Assembly: GCF_000525795.1 (NCBI RefSeq)
Contig: NZ_AOCG01000006.1
Span: forward strand, 186,001 to 250,000
Origin: Listeria aquatica FSL S10-1188
GTDB lineage: Bacteria > Bacillota > Bacilli > Lactobacillales > Listeriaceae
DNA length: 64,000 nucleotides
Direction: 5' to 3'
Below are positions 19,141 to 30,250 of the stretch, one piece after another. The position numbers and the translations under genes were made by a program. A model generated the notes under the pieces. That model was not told the origin of the DNA, ran no database searches, and saw only the letters and a list, made by a program, of their open reading frames with translations. Each line of letters starts with the position of its first letter. Positions within the stretch are counted from its first letter, which is position 1.

Positions 19141-20237
19141 TTATGCTTTCATGAGGCTTGTCGCTAAATCTACTAGCCGCTTAGCTGCATCTGGCACACC
19201 AAGCTCTCGCGCGTGAAAAGCCATCTCATCAAGTGTCGGCTTATCTGACATAATCGCATCAATTTGTGCCATCAAATCCGTTTGCCCTAGCTCAGATTCT
19301 GTAATCACGACGCTAGCCCCGCTTTTTTCAAGAGAACGGGCATTTTTTTCTTGATGATTAGCCGTTACATACGGACTCGGAATTAAAATACTCGGCACAC
19401 CAAGCGAAGTTAATTCCGCAATGGTTGTCGCACCTGCTCGTGAAATGACAAGTTCGACTTCGTTTAAAACTTCTGGCATATCGTAGACGAAAGGAACCAC
19501 ACTGATATTTTCACCCAAATCAAGGGTTTGAAGTTCTTCTTTTTATTTTTTTCATAGTGCACATTTCCGGTCACATAAAGTAGCTGATAGTCCTTATCTT
19601 TCCATTCTGGCAAGATTTTCCAGACTGCTTCATTAAGCGGTCTCGCCCCTCTACTCCCCCCGAAAGCAAGAACGGTAGGTTTAGCGCTGTCTAATCGATA
19701 GGCATTAAGCGCATTCGTCGCTTCGATATTCACCACTTCGGAAGCCCGGGGATTTCCTGTAAACACAATTTTTTCTGACGGAAACGAATCGCTAACTTCT
19801 TCGAAACAAATGGCGATTTTATCAACGTAACGACTTAAAAATTTATTGGTAAGTCCCGCAACACTATTTTGCTCATGAATGATCGTTGGGATTTTCAATT
19901 TGCTTGCAGCATAAACGACTGGCCCACAAACGTAACCGCCTGTTCCAATCACACAATCCGGATTAAAGCGACGCAAAATTTCCTTGCTTTTTTTTGTCCC
20001 TTTAAAGAATCGGGCAACCGTCTTAAAGTTCTCCAGTGACAACGAACGTTTAAAACCAGTAATCTCAATAGCTTCAAAAGCGACTCCTTCCCGCGGGACA
20101 AGATCTGCTTCAAGACCTTTTGAGGTGCCGATGTATAAAAACTCAGCATCTGGATATTCTTTTTTACATTCTCGAATGAAGGCAAGTGCGGGGAAGATGT
20201 GACCTCCCGTACCGCCGCCTGTTAGCACAATCTTCAT
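19141..20237 (-). CDS. murG: UDP-GlcNAc:lipid I N-acetylglucosaminyltransferase MurG (frame broken)
   Basis: Adds GlcNAc to lipid I to make lipid II at the inner membrane face. The N-domain glycine-rich loop [12 protein letters not shown] and the C-domain [13 protein letters not shown] are conserved. The open frames are 19464-20237 and 19141-19518. The break lies between T5 (19540-19544) and T7 (19546-19552). Removing one base from each gives [20 protein letters not shown], which joins the halves; a single compensating insertion is the alternative. Corrected length is about 364 residues, as expected. It overlaps the murD stop by 4 bases. Confidence 0.92.
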
Positions 20238-21601
20238 TTTTCCACCTCATCAGTCAGTGCGCGAATAGCCCGCATATAAGCATTCCCTCGCACTTCAAAA
20301 GTTCGATATTGATCCCAACTTGCACAAGCAGGTGAAAGTAAAATGACATCTCCTGGTTGAGAAGCTTTATAAGCAACTGGAACAGCCGCTTCAACATCAG
20401 TGACATAATGAACGCTCGTCCCTGTTTCCTTAGCTACTCGCGCGATTTTGTCCGCTGTTTCACCAAAAACAACTACGTCTTTCACATTTCGTAAAAATGG
20501 CATCAATTCATCAAATTCATTTCCGCGATCTAGTCCACCAGCAAGAAGGACCACCGGTTGCTTGAAACCTTTTAAAGCGCTTTGTGTCGCTAAAATATTC
20601 GTTGCTTTTGAATCGTTATAAAATTTACGTCCATTAAATTCGGTTACAAACTGAGTACGATGTGGCACGCCTTTAAAGGTTTTAAGAACGGTCATAATAG
20701 CGTCATTTGAAACGCCAATCGTTTTCACTGTGGCAATTGCTGCCAAGATATTTTCAAGGTTATGCTCACCTGGGAGAAGGATATCTTCCCTAGAACCGAT
20801 CACTTCATCATTGAACATCAGCTGATCATTTTGTACATACGCTCCTTCAGAAAGGCGCTGTGTCGTTGAAAACGGAATGACACGTGCTGCCGTTTTCCGA
20901 GTGAGCCCTTGAAGCTCTTCTTGGTCCCAATTAATTACAAGGGTATCCTCTTTCGTTTGGTTCTTTTGAATATTCCACTTAGCAGCCACATACTCTTCCC
21001 GCGTTTTGTGGTAATCCAGATGCGCTTCGTAAATGTTTGTGATAACCGAAATTTTAGGCCTAAATGTAGTAACGCCCATCAGTTGGAAAGAAGAGAGTTC
21101 CATTGTAATCCACTGATCGCTTGTCGCATTTTCCGCAACAGCTGATGCAGGAAAGCCAATGTTTCCAGCAAGAAGTGACTTACCCGCCACCATTTCATTT
21201 AGCATCCGGTCAATAATCGTTGTCGTCGTTGTTTTACCATTCGTTCCTGTAATCCCAATAATCGGCGCTTCAGAGATCTGATAAGCCAGTTCCACTTCTG
21301 TAATAACAGGAATTCCAAGACGCTCAGCTTTTGCAACCATTGGATTGTTATAAGGAATCCCCGGATTTTTCACAAGTAATTCAAAGCCTTCATCCAAAAG
21401 TTCTGTTGGATGGCTTCCGCAAATAACTTTAATGCCTTGCTCGAGCAATCCTTGCGCTTCTGGATTTTCACTAAATGGCTTTTGATCATTAACTGTGACA
21501 AAAGCGCCTAACTTATGGAGCAAGCTTGCAGCGCTCACACCACTTTTGGCAAGCCCTAGAACCAGTACCTTCTTATGATAATACATTTCAATATTTTTCA
21601 T
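20234..21601 (-). CDS. murD: UDP-N-acetylmuramoylalanine--D-glutamate ligase
   Basis: Adds D-glutamate to UDP-MurNAc-L-Ala. The 455-residue protein has the three Mur ligase domains: the N-terminal Rossmann part ([15 protein letters not shown]), the ATP loop [13 protein letters not shown], and a C-terminal domain with SKATNILAT and [12 protein letters not shown]. The frame is intact, one of the few in this stretch. Its stop overlaps the murG start (ATGA-type coupling). Confidence 0.97.
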   Translation of the reverse strand: MKNIEMYYHKKVLVLGLAKSGVSAASLLHKLGAFVTVNDQKPFSENPEAQGLLEQGIKVICGSHPTELLDEGFELLVKNPGIPYNNPMVAKAERLGIPVITEVELAYQISEAPIIGITGTNGKTTTTTIIDRMLNEMVAGKSLLAGNIGFPASAVAENATSDQWITMELSSFQLMGVTTFRPKISVITNIYEAHLDYHKTREEYVAAKWNIQKNQTKEDTLVINWDQEELQGLTRKTAARVIPFSTTQRLSEGAYVQNDQLMFNDEVIGSREDILLPGEHNLENILAAIATVKTIGVSNDAIMTVLKTFKGVPHRTQFVTEFNGRKFYNDSKATNILATQSALKGFKQPVVLLAGGLDRGNEFDELMPFLRNVKDVVVFGETADKIARVAKETGTSVHYVTDVEAAVPVAYKASQPGDVILLSPACASWDQYRTFEVRGNAYMRAIRALTDEVEK

Positions 21602-21695
21602 TTTGTTAGCCTCCGATATTTCCCTTTTTTGCTAAAAACGACTGAAAGCGCCAGCTAAACGGCTAAAAATGAGCCTTTAGAGACGCTAAAATCAT

Positions 21696-22671
21696 TTATA
21701 ACTGTACCATTAAAATGGCTGCAACTGCAGCAAGTAAACCTACTCCCCAAAATGTAAGAACAACACGCCACTCATTCCAACCACCAAGTTCAAAATGATG
21801 GTGAATGGGTGTCATGCGAAATAGTCTCTTGCCGTGTGTCAATTTGAAATAAGAAACTTGTAAAATCACGGATGCCGTTTCAACAACAAAAACGATTCCG
21901 ATGAGGAGAAGAAGCCACTCTTGTTTAAGCAAAATCGAAACGGCTGCAAGTGCCCCACCGAGCGCAAGCGAACCGGTATCGCCCATAAATATTTTCGCAG
22001 GGTTCTTGTTAAATAATAGAAAACCAAGCATTCCTCCAACTACAGCAAAGCAAAACAAAGCGACTTCAAATTGATTTTGCACAATCGCGATAACGCCAAA
22101 CGCGGCAAAAGCGATGCTCGAAAGTCCAGAAACGAGTCCGTCTAGTCCGTCGGTTAAATTGACCGCGTTTGAAAAGCCAACCAGCCAGAACAAAACAAAT
22201 AGCAAGAAAAACCAGCCTAAGTCAATTTCTGTTTGTGTAAATGGAATGCGTAGTGTTTCCGAAAAATCTCCAAAATGATAAACGAAGGAAAAAAAGGACA
22301 GCGATCGCTACTTGTCCAAGAAATTTCTGTTTGGACGTTAAACCTAAATTGCGTTTCTTAACTACTTTAATATAATCATCGAGAAATCCAAGTGCACCAT
22401 AAAGCGCGATTGCAATAAACAGCAACCCGGTTGTTAAACTGAAAGAATTAGTGATGAAGCTCATAATCAAATAACTAAACATGATGGCCGTCAAGAAAAC
22501 AACTGCCCCCATCGTTGGTGTCCCAGATTTTTGAGCATGCATCTTCGGTCCCTCTTCGCGGATACTTTGACCAAACTTCAGCTTCACTAAAAATGGAATT
22601 AAGACCGGTACAAAAGCTACCGTTAAAATGAACGCGATCGCAAGCGTGGTGAATAACATATAAAATGACAC
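21696..22671 (-). CDS. mraY: Phospho-MurNAc-pentapeptide transferase MraY (frame broken)
   Basis: Integral membrane enzyme that makes lipid I from UDP-MurNAc-pentapeptide and undecaprenyl phosphate. Conserved cytoplasmic motifs: [38 protein letters not shown] and the late [13 protein letters not shown]. The two open frames 22222-22671 and 21696-22205 join if the A7 run at 22289-22295 is six, giving [16 protein letters not shown]. Corrected length is 324 residues, the normal size, with about ten membrane helices. Lies between murE and murD. Confidence 0.93.
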
Positions 22672-22709
22672 AATGATTTCTCCCCAATCTTTTTCTTTAA
22701 AACTGTTAT

Positions 22710-24192
22710 TTATTGTATTAAAGTTCTAGTTTTTTTTTCAATAGCTAATCGCGCTTCCACACGATCGTCAAAATCGATTTTTTCCGTTCCGATGATTTGA
22801 TAATCTTCATGACCTTTTCCGGCAATTAAAATCACATCGCGCGCTTCAGCTTGTTCAATCGCATACTGAATCGCTTCCCGACGGTTTACTCGTACAACAT
22901 AGTCTTTTCCTTCTACACCTTTTTCCATATCACTAATAATTGTTCGCGGGTCTTCTGTCCGCGGATTATCTGATGTGAAAATAGGATCTGTCGCATACTC
23001 AACTGCAATTTTTGCCATCTTCGGTCGTTTGCCTTTGTCACGATCACCGCCACAACCTACAACGACAAATACGCGTTTTTCAGCAAATTCGTCTACTGTT
23101 TCAAGCACATTCAACAAACCATCTGGTGTATGCGCATAATCGACAATAACCGGAAAATCTTGTCCCGCATGAACGAGTTCAAAGCGTCCTGCAACGCCTT
23201 TTATTTCCCCAAGGGTTTGGATAGCTTCTTTTTCTGGAATTTGAAGTGCAAAAGAAGTCGCAAGCGCCGCAAGAACATTATAGATACTAAATTTACCGAT
23301 CATTTGAATGTGCACTTTCTGGGTACCTGTTTTTGAAACTAAATCAAAAGTCGATCCTTTACTTGTAATTTCAATATTTTTTGCTCTAAAATCAGCATCA
23401 TGGTCAATTCCATAAGTAATGACAGGGACAGCCGTTGCTTCTCGCATCGTTTCTGAAGCCGGATCATCCGCATTGAGCACGGCTATTTTGGGGGCTTCCT
23501 TTTGGAACTTATTGCCAAGTTGCGCAAACAACAAGCTTTTAGCATGGGCATAAGCTTCCATTGTTTTGTGGTAGTCCAAATGATCTTGTGAAAGATTCGT
23601 AAAAACTGCCACATCATAGTCCGTTCCGTGAACACGGCCTTGAACGAGTGCGTGACTTGAAACTTCCATCGTCACATTCGTTACACCAGCTTTTTTCATA
23701 TCAGAAAAAACTTGTTGAAGCGTTAAACTTCCCGGCGTGGTGTTTTTAGTTTCGATCGTGCGCTCAGCAATGCGCATATACATCGTACCGATGAGCCCCG
23801 TCTTTTCACCTTGAGCCCGCAAAATTTGGTCGATCAAATGAGTAACTGTCGTCTTCCCATTTGTTCCCGTTACACCAATCATGCGCATTTTCTGACTTGG
23901 CGAACCATAAAAATGATCGGCAAGAAGCGCGAGTGCACGCTTTGTGTCTTGAACACGAATCACGGGAATCGATACAGGTACCTCACGTTCCGACAAAATA
24001 ACACTTGCTCCCTTTTCTTCAGCCGCCTTAGCAAATTCATGACCATCGATTACTTCCCCGTCAATACAAACAAAAAAAAGTACCTGGTGTTACTTCACGG
24101 CTGTCCTGTTCTATTTTTTCAATATCTATCTCCGGCAACTTATCATCGCTATAATAAAGCGGCAGCACACTTAATAGCTTCTCTAACTTCAC
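22710..24192 (-). CDS. murE: UDP-MurNAc-tripeptide synthetase, meso-DAP adding (frame broken near both ends)
   Basis: Adds meso-diaminopimelate to UDP-MurNAc-L-Ala-D-Glu. The ATP loop [15 protein letters not shown] and the DAP-specific motif SDNPRTEDP are present; the latter agrees with dapF in this window. The open frame starts at 23996. The N-terminus (GTG 24192, KLEKLLSVLPLYYSDDKL) is joined if the A8 run at 24072-24079 is seven (TPGTFFVCIDGEVIDG). The T9 at 22730-22738 also looks one base too long: with eight the C-terminus is AIEKKLEL-stop at 22718. The GTG start has AAAGGAG 9 bases upstream; corrected length about 490. Confidence 0.92.
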
Positions 24193-24311
24193 AACTTCCA
24201 TCTCCTTTAAGCTTGCTTTTCGCTCTTCCCTAAAATAAATAAGACAAAAAATCTCCTTTTCTATCTTAGCAAAAAGTAATAAGCATTTCTATATGACCTA
24301 AAGCCCAGTAA

Positions 24312-24356
24312 AGTAGGTATTCTGGCTTCTCTGACAAAGAAGCCAGAATACCTACT
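24312..24356 (-). repeat. Perfect 19-bp hairpin between pbpB and murE
   Basis: AGTAGGTATTCTGGCTTCT (24312-24330) and its exact complement (24338-24356) enclose a 7-base loop, 10 bases after the pbpB stop. No T tract follows on the minus strand, so it is not a classical terminator; an attenuator, processing site or mRNA-stability element fits better. Confidence 0.6.
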
Positions 24357-24365
24357 AGGCAAAAA

Positions 24366-26631
24366 TCATTGACCCGTCAAAAGGTCTCCTACACCTTGAT
24401 TTTCTTGAATATTTGTGTCTTGCTTGACCTTTTCCTTATCTGAATCATCATTGTTCTGCGTAAAAGCTTCAATAGAATCCGGAGCAGCAAGTTCGAGCTC
24501 AAGCTCCGTGTCATTATTTAAAATCGTCCCAGCAGCTGCACTTTGTTTTGTCACGTATCCACTTCCACTAAAGCTAAATGGAATCCCCGTGATCTCTGAA
24601 ACTTTGAGTGCATCTTCGCGCGACCAATTTTGCATGTCTGGAACAGTCATATCTCCATCAGTCATCAAAATCACTTTTTGACCTTCAAGAATTGTCTCTC
24701 CCACTTTGGGAAGTTGTTGTACAATTTTTTTTTCCGTTTCCGATCACAATTGGTGTTAATCGATCTTGTTCTACTGCTTTTTTCGCTTCATCTACCGATT
24801 TTCCAGTGTAATCTTTCATGGTGATCTTCGAAAGCTTCTTCTCAGCAGCCGGTTTAATATTTAAATACTGCAAACTATTTTTCATAACTGGGTTAAAGAC
24901 CTCAGAAACAGCTTCTCCGCCCGTTTCAGTATCAGAAAGTTGTGGTTGCTGCATAGTCACATACATCACGATCTCCGGATCATTTGCTGGAGCCATCCCC
25001 ATAAATGAAAATATATAATTGTTTTTTCCAGTCATATATTTTCCAGAAGTTGGATCCGCAATTTGCGAAGTTCCCGTTTTACCAGCAACTGAATAACCGG
25101 GGATGGCATAAAGTTTCCCTGTGCCGTGTTCCCCACTCACTACTTGTTCTAGCTCTTCTCGAGTTTGCTTAGCCGTTGCTTCGCTAATCGGGTTCCCCGT
25201 AACTTTCATTTGCGTTTTGGTCGTTTGATTGGTATTTGGATCCTTCACCGAAGAAACCACATACGGCAATTTCATTTTCCCATCGCTTGCAATGGCCGAA
25301 GCTCCTTGTAGCATTTGCATCATCGAAACAGTAGTCCCTTGACCAAAAACCGTGGTTACTTTTTCGACCGGATAGTGATAAAGAATCTTTCCAGTTGCTT
25401 CGTTTGGAAGCTGAATCCCTGTTTTCTTTCCGAAGCCAAATTTCGTCAAATATTTTTCAAACGTATCCGTCCCCATCTTACTTAACAAAGTAGCAAAAGC
25501 AACGTTACTTGAACGCTCGACTCCTTCCCGATAAGGAATCGTGCCCCAACCTACCCCACCATTATGGTCATGAATAGGAATATCCCCAACCTTGTAAATT
25601 CCAGACTTAAAGTACGCATTCGGGTTGTATACGCCTGTATCAATTGCGGAAGCCAGTGAAAAAATCTTCATAACAGAGCCTGGCTCATAGGCATATTCGA
25701 CAGGCAAATCTTGCCAAACCCCAGCTGATTGTTCATTTAAGCCCGCTTTTGTCGTCGGGTTGAATGATGGACGCTGGCTCATTGCTAGAATTTCCCCTGT
25801 CTTTGGATTCATCACAACTGCCATCATATTTTTAGGCTTATATTTGGCATTTACCGTTGTCATCGTATCCTCTAAAAAGGTTTGAATTTTTTTATCTAGC
25901 GTCAGTTCAATTTGGCTACCATCTTTTGCCTTTTCAACATTTTTATCTGCATTCGGTAAAATATAACCCATCCGGTCTGTGCTATATTTTAACTTGCCAT
26001 TTTCTCCAGTTAGCGCCGAATTATAACTTTTTTCAATACCCATCTTTCCAACGAGTGAACTTTCTCCACTTTGGCCCTCTGTTTGCTGCGCAAACCCAAT
26101 CAATTGTGTAGCAAATGTTCCATTTGGATAAAATCGTTCCGCTTGTCGAGTGAAAATCAAACCTGGCAAATCTTCTTTTTCAATTTTCTTTTTCGTTTCA
26201 ACAGAGAGATTTTTCCCCGCTTTTCCGAATTCGACTTGGTAAACTTTTTTCTTATTTAATTGCTTCAAAATATCCGCCTTTGACATCGCGATATATTTGC
26301 TAAGCACTTCAGCCGTTTTTTCCTTATTCGTCACATACATCGGATTTTTATCCGTTTTAGATAACCGATCGGAAACAACAGCAGCAAGTGTATAAGTAGC
26401 CGTATCCTCAGCAAGCACTTCCCCATTCCGGTCAATAATCGAACCACGTTTTGCTTCAATAACTTCGCTTTTTGCATGTTGCTTACTAGCAAGTGCAGCA
26501 AGCGGTTCCCCGTTCACCACACCACGAATTTGAATGTATAAAAAGCGTCCCGTAAGAACGAGGAAAAGCGCAGTGAAAAAGACAAAAAGAGCTAATGCGC
26601 CTCTCCTCATATTTCCTCTGCGCCGATTCAT
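24366..26631 (-). CDS. pbpB: Division-specific penicillin-binding protein 2B with two PASTA domains (frame broken)
   Basis: Septal peptidoglycan transpeptidase (class B PBP). One N-terminal membrane helix (ALALFVFFTALFLVLTGRFL), the PBP dimerisation domain, then the transpeptidase with catalytic EPGSVMKIFS (SxxK), RSSNVAF (SxN) and AGKTGTSQI (KTG). The C-terminus has two PASTA repeats beginning MKDYTGKSVDEAKK and DMTVPDMQNWSREDALK. The frame breaks at 24704 inside the first PASTA domain: T9 at 24725-24733 should be eight, giving IGNGKKIVQQLPKVGETILEG. Corrected length 754. It overlaps the ftsL stop by 4 bases. Confidence 0.94.
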
Positions 26632-27002
26632 TTGCCATCTACTACTTTCACGTTATCACCATCAAGTTTCAAGCCTTTTTCTTTTGCTTTTTGAAGAATC
26701 CGTTCATAGCGACCCAAATCGTTCACTTGCACTTTCAAATCTGCATTGTTTTTCTCTTGATCAGAAAGTTTAGATTCTGTCGTTTCTACACTTTGATTAA
26801 CATCATAAATGCTTGCTTGTACTCGAATGATTTGAAAAGCGATGACAGCCACTACTACGATTGCAATCGCAACGATTATTTTTTCACCTGTTGTCACTCG
26901 CTTACGTTTGACAAGTATTTGTTTTTGTTCTTCTGTGTGTTCAGTATGTATACGCTTTGGTTCCAAATTGGATTTGTAGGCTACATTACTCACATAAACC
27001 AT
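26628..27002 (-). CDS. ftsL: Cell division protein FtsL
   Basis: Small bitopic divisome protein of 124 residues: a basic cytoplasmic N-terminus (RIHTEHTEEQKQILVKRKRV), one membrane helix (IIVAIAIVVVAVIAFQII) and an extracellular coiled coil with leucine-zipper-like spacing (DVNQSVETTESKLSDQEK). Position between rsmH and pbpB and the overlap with pbpB are diagnostic. Sequence conservation in this family is low, so topology and position carry the call. Confidence 0.93.
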   Translation of the reverse strand: MVYVSNVAYKSNLEPKRIHTEHTEEQKQILVKRKRVTTGEKIIVAIAIVVVAVIAFQIIRVQASIYDVNQSVETTESKLSDQEKNNADLKVQVNDLGRYERILQKAKEKGLKLDGDNVKVVDGK

Positions 27003-27010
27003 CTCCTACA

Positions 27011-27942
27011 TCATTTGATTTTTTCAATGACGCGCAATTTTGCAGAACGCGCCCGATTATTATGTTCAATCTCTTCGACACTCGGCAGAATCGGTTTCCT
27101 TTCGACCAATTTAAAATCTGGTTGATATTCATCAGGCAAAACCGGTAATCCTCGTGGTACTTCTGGTCCTTTCGCTGCCTCTTGAAAAATTTGTTTCACA
27201 ATCCGATCTTCTAGTGAGTGAAAAGTAATAACACTAATTCTTCCGCCTTTTTTTTAGTAGCGTAAGAGCATCAGTAAGAGAATCTTCAACAGCCGATAAT
27301 TCATCATTCACAGCAATTCGAATGGCTTGGAAAATCCGTTTTGCAGGATGCCCACCTTTTCGTCTTGCTGGCGCTGGAATTGCCGTCTTAATAATATCCA
27401 CAAGTTCCCCCGTCGTTTCAATAGGAGCATTTTCTCGGCGTCGCTCGATTTCGCGTGCCACTTGTTTCGAAAACTTTTCTTCACCATAGCGAAAAAAAAA
27501 TTCGAACTAGCTGTTCATAGCTCCATTCATTCACAACTGTTTTTGCCGAAAGTTCCTGAGTTCTATCCATTCGCATGTCAAGTGCGGCGTCGTTGTGATA
27601 ACTAAATCCACGCTCACGCTCATCAAGTTGCGGTGAAGATACCCCAAGGTCATATAAAATACCGTCTACTTCCTTTACTTCTTTCGCAAGAAGCTCAAGT
27701 TTTAGCTCGCGAAAATTCGCTTTAATGAGTGTAAGACGAGAATCGCTTAAATTTTCTTTAGCATTTTGAATGGCCACATCATCTTGATCGAACGCATAAA
27801 CGCGTCCTTCTTCGCCAAGCTGACTGAGCAGATAAGACGTATGCCCTGCACCACCAAGTGTTGCATCTACATAAACCCCATCTTTTTTTATCTCTAATTT
27901 ATCTACTGTTTCATGCAGCAAAACTGTTTCATGTTGAAACAT
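27011..27942 (-). CDS. rsmH: 16S rRNA (cytosine-1402-N4)-methyltransferase RsmH (frame broken twice)
   Basis: SAM-dependent methyltransferase acting on C1402 of 16S rRNA (formerly MraW). The SAM motif [16 protein letters not shown] and the motif [20 protein letters not shown] are intact. Three open frames (27481-27942, 27234-27461, 27011-27199) join into one when A9 at 27492-27500 is eight ([16 protein letters not shown]) and T8 at 27248-27255 is seven ([16 protein letters not shown]). Corrected length is about 309 residues. Second gene of the cluster, between mraZ and ftsL. Confidence 0.93.
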
Positions 27943-27953
27943 TTTAGCCCTCC

Positions 27954-28385
27954 TTAAATATCGAATCCAATCATATTTTCAGCAATATCCGCAAAGGATT
28001 CTTCGGCTTCTTCAAAAGCAGCCTCCCATTCCGGCTTACTCCAAATTTCCACACGATTGGAAACTCCGATAATCACTGATTCCTTTTCAAGGTCTGCATA
28101 ACTTAACAGCGTCTGTGGAATATTAATCCGTCCCTGCTTATCAAGTTCACATTCAGAAGCCCCAGAAAAGAAGAACCGCGTGAATGAACGGGCATCTTTT
28201 TTAGTCAGTGGAAGCGATTGAAGCTTTTCTTCCAACTTGCTCCACTCCGATTGTGGATAAGCAAATAAACACTTATCGAGTCCGCGAGTGATGACAAATT
28301 GTTCGCCTAATAGCTCACGGAATTTCGCTGGCACGATTAAACGGCCCTTTATATCAATGTTATGTTGATATTCGCCCATGAACAT
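27954..28385 (-). CDS. mraZ: Transcriptional regulator MraZ
   Basis: First gene of the division/cell-wall cluster, 143 residues with two SpoVT-AbrB-like swapped-hairpin domains; each carries the DxxGR motif ([15 protein letters not shown] and [15 protein letters not shown]). It forms an octameric ring that binds GTGG-type repeats upstream of its own operon; such repeats are visible at 28396-28435. Intact frame. Confidence 0.96.
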   Translation of the reverse strand: MFMGEYQHNIDIKGRLIVPAKFRELLGEQFVITRGLDKCLFAYPQSEWSKLEEKLQSLPLTKKDARSFTRFFFSGASECELDKQGRINIPQTLLSYADLEKESVIIGVSNRVEIWSKPEWEAAFEEAEESFADIAENMIGFDI

Positions 28386-28395
28386 TAGACTTCCC

Positions 28396-28435
28396 CCACT
28401 TTCTTATCTACCACTTTACCACATCTCCCCACTTT
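28396..28435 (-). promoter_or_regulatory. Putative MraZ-binding repeats upstream of mraZ
   Basis: On the minus strand, AAAGTGG occurs three times in 40 bases (28402-28396, 28417-28411, 28435-28429), each on the same strand and spaced 15 and 18 bases apart. MraZ proteins are known to bind tandem GTGG-type repeats ahead of their own operon, so autoregulation is likely. Confidence 0.55.
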
Positions 28436-28531
28436 ACTCCACCCTAAACCTAAAAAATTCCAAAAAAAAATACTCTTTCTCATAGAGAGAAAGAGATTAA
28501 AAGTATTGATATAAAGCCATCTAACAAAAAA

Positions 28532-28580
28532 CAAAAAATGCGGTGGGGGGAAATGGGGCGAAAAAGTAAAAACCCCCCAC
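28532..28580 (-). terminator. Terminator upstream of the mraZ operon (end of the panE/DUF3397 transcript)
   Basis: On the minus strand GTGGGGGG (28580-28573) can pair with CCCCCCAC (28550-28543), followed by CGCATTTTTTG. It would separate the upstream genes from mraZ. Confidence 0.55.
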
Positions 28581-28604
28581 TTCTTGCCCAAAACGTTTTT
28601 TCAT

Positions 28605-28988
28605 TTATTGATAACTGATCGCAAGAATAAGTCCAGTGAGATAAAAGAAGAGATAAAACAAGGCAAAAATGAAAAAACAGATTCGCCAGTAGGTTTGGAA
28701 AACGCGAGCAAGACGAAGCTCCCCATCTCTAAGCGCAAAAATAACGACAATCCCGATGCCAACTAAAAATAAAACAAGCAAAATGTAGAGTAAGAACGAT
28801 CGCCCAAATAATTGAACCATCCAGAAGTGATCCGCTAGAATAAAGAAAAACGTGGTAAAATCTGCACTCCGTTTTAACGCACGGGGTTGACTTTTCAGTC
28901 CCCACTTTAGCCCCAAGTATAGGAAGAAAAACAAAAAGACAGGGCAAATCATCAACCAGGCTGACATCTCAGTCGTCCAATTTAGCAT
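28605..28988 (-). CDS. DUF3397-family integral membrane protein
   Basis: About 127 residues with four hydrophobic segments (MSAWLMICPVFLFFFLYLGL, ADFTTFFFILADHFW, LLYILLVLFLVGIGIVVIFA, CFFIFALFYLFFYLTGLIL). I use ATG 28988 (MLNWTTEM), preceded by AAAGGAG; the longer frame to 29060 has no such site. It overlaps the panE stop and so is co-translated. This position just upstream of mraZ matches the DUF3397 proteins of Bacillus and Listeria. Function unknown. Confidence 0.75.
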   Translation of the reverse strand: MLNWTTEMSAWLMICPVFLFFFLYLGLKWGLKSQPRALKRSADFTTFFFILADHFWMVQLFGRSFLLYILLVLFLVGIGIVVIFALRDGELRLARVFQTYWRICFFIFALFYLFFYLTGLILAISYQ

Positions 28989-29859
28989 TTTCGTTCTCCT
29001 TTCCTTTAATAAGTTGATAAAGCATCGTGAGTCTTTCTGCAGAAAGTTCTTTCTCTTCAAGCATCTTCAAAACTGGAAGCACGATCGCATCTATTTCTGT
29101 TTTTCTTTTATGTAATAAATCAACAGCCATTGATGACCAGTTAAAGGCCGTATTTCGACAAATTTCTTCCACTACTTCTATACCATTTTCTACTTGTAAC
29201 ACTCGATTAGCTTCTCGAACCACTTCAAGTAGCAATCCGTGAAATTCTTTATTTGTAAGCAGCGATCCATTTGGAACATTTAAAAGTGCCGTAAGTGGAT
29301 TGATCGCCGTATTAATCAATAATTTTCGGTAAATCTCTTTAAAAATATTCGCCGAGAAAGAAACCGGAAAATCGGGCAAAGTTGTTAGATATTCTTTTAA
29401 TCCTTCATCAAAGCTCCCGCACCAAATGCCTAGCGTAGTTTCACCACTTCCGCTAGATTCAACTTCTCGATCGCTACGTCGTACCACTCCATGGCTTGTA
29501 ATCCCAAGTAAAATTGTTTCAGCAGACAATTCTTTAAGCCATTCGATGTGCCCGATCCCATTTGTCAGAAAAGCAAGCGGCGTTTCTTTCGGAAAAGTTT
29601 CCAATTGCGCCTTGAGTCCAGCCAGTTGGTAACTTTTAACCGTCACAAAAAGCAAATCTTGATGTCTAAAGCTCTGTTCCCCGGTCACTTCACTTCTTAC
29701 CGAATAAGTATCTGTTCCAAGCTTGATTCCTTCTGCATTTAATCGCACTTGTTGCTCCGTGCGACGAACAAATACCGTGACATCTGCATATAAACTCAAA
29801 CGCGCGGCAAAAAACAGTCCAATCGCTCCGCCACCAATGATCCCTATTTTCGGCTTCAT
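28969..29859 (-). CDS. panE: Ketopantoate reductase family protein
   Basis: NADPH-dependent reductase of the 2-dehydropantoate reductase fold (pantothenate synthesis). The Rossmann motif is KIGIIGGGAIGLFFAARL; the substrate-domain lysine lies in FKEIYRKLLINTAINPLTAL. The ATG at 29859 has GGGAGG 7 bases before it; the frame extends further upstream without a start signal. 296 residues. Several reductases of this fold are not PanE, so the exact substrate is inferred. Confidence 0.85.
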   Translation of the reverse strand: MKPKIGIIGGGAIGLFFAARLSLYADVTVFVRRTEQQVRLNAEGIKLGTDTYSVRSEVTGEQSFRHQDLLFVTVKSYQLAGLKAQLETFPKETPLAFLTNGIGHIEWLKELSAETILLGITSHGVVRRSDREVESSGSGETTLGIWCGSFDEGLKEYLTTLPDFPVSFSANIFKEIYRKLLINTAINPLTALLNVPNGSLLTNKEFHGLLLEVVREANRVLQVENGIEVVEEICRNTAFNWSSMAVDLLHKRKTEIDAIVLPVLKMLEEKELSAERLTMLYQLIKGKENENAKLDD

Positions 29860-29924
29860 ATTCTGCCTCCCGGTCTGCTTTAAAATTCTATCTTCTATTA
29901 TTTTAAGCGAAAACAAACAAAAAT

Positions 29925-29963
29925 AAAAGCACGACAAGATCCATGGTATCTTGTCGTGCTTTT
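29925..29963 (-). terminator. Terminator of rpmF
   Basis: Perfect 16-bp arms AAAAGCACGACAAGAT (29925-29940) and complement (29948-29963), downstream of rpmF. Confidence 0.85.
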
Positions 29964-30007
29964 ATAAGTTTACAAGTGTACGTATCACTTGTTTATAAAC
30001 GGTTCAA

Positions 30008-30181
30008 TTAACCGTTCGCTACTTCTTTACCATCATAATGTCCGCATTCAGGACATACGCGGTGAGAAAGTTTCATTTCTCCACAGTTCGAGCATTCATT
30101 CATGCCTGGAACCTGTAATTTGAAATGTGTGCGACGCTTACGTTTTTTAGTCTTTGAAGTTCTTCTAGCAGGTACTGCCAT
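30008..30181 (-). CDS. rpmF: 50S ribosomal protein L32
   Basis: Translating the minus strand from ATG 30181 gives 57 residues, [18 protein letters not shown]... with the zinc-binding CSNCGE and CPECGHYDG motifs, the four-cysteine form of L32. AAGGAGGTG lies 8 bases before the start. It follows the yceD gene, the classic yceD-rpmF pair. Confidence 0.97.
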   Translation of the reverse strand: MAVPARRTSKTKKRKRRTHFKLQVPGMNECSNCGEMKLSHRVCPECGHYDGKEVANG

Positions 30182-30250
30182 TTCCATACACCTCCTTAGC
30201 GAATTTGAGTTTTAAGGATTTCCTTAAAATTTATTCCAGCCTGATCGGTA

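Noticed and set aside
24312-24356. Insertion sequence end or attachment site
   Set aside because: No target duplication, transposase or second copy; a simple hairpin explains it.
28385-28591. 68-residue minus-strand frame upstream of mraZ
   Set aside because: Lies in the mraZ regulatory region with GTGG repeats and the terminator; low-complexity, no start signal.
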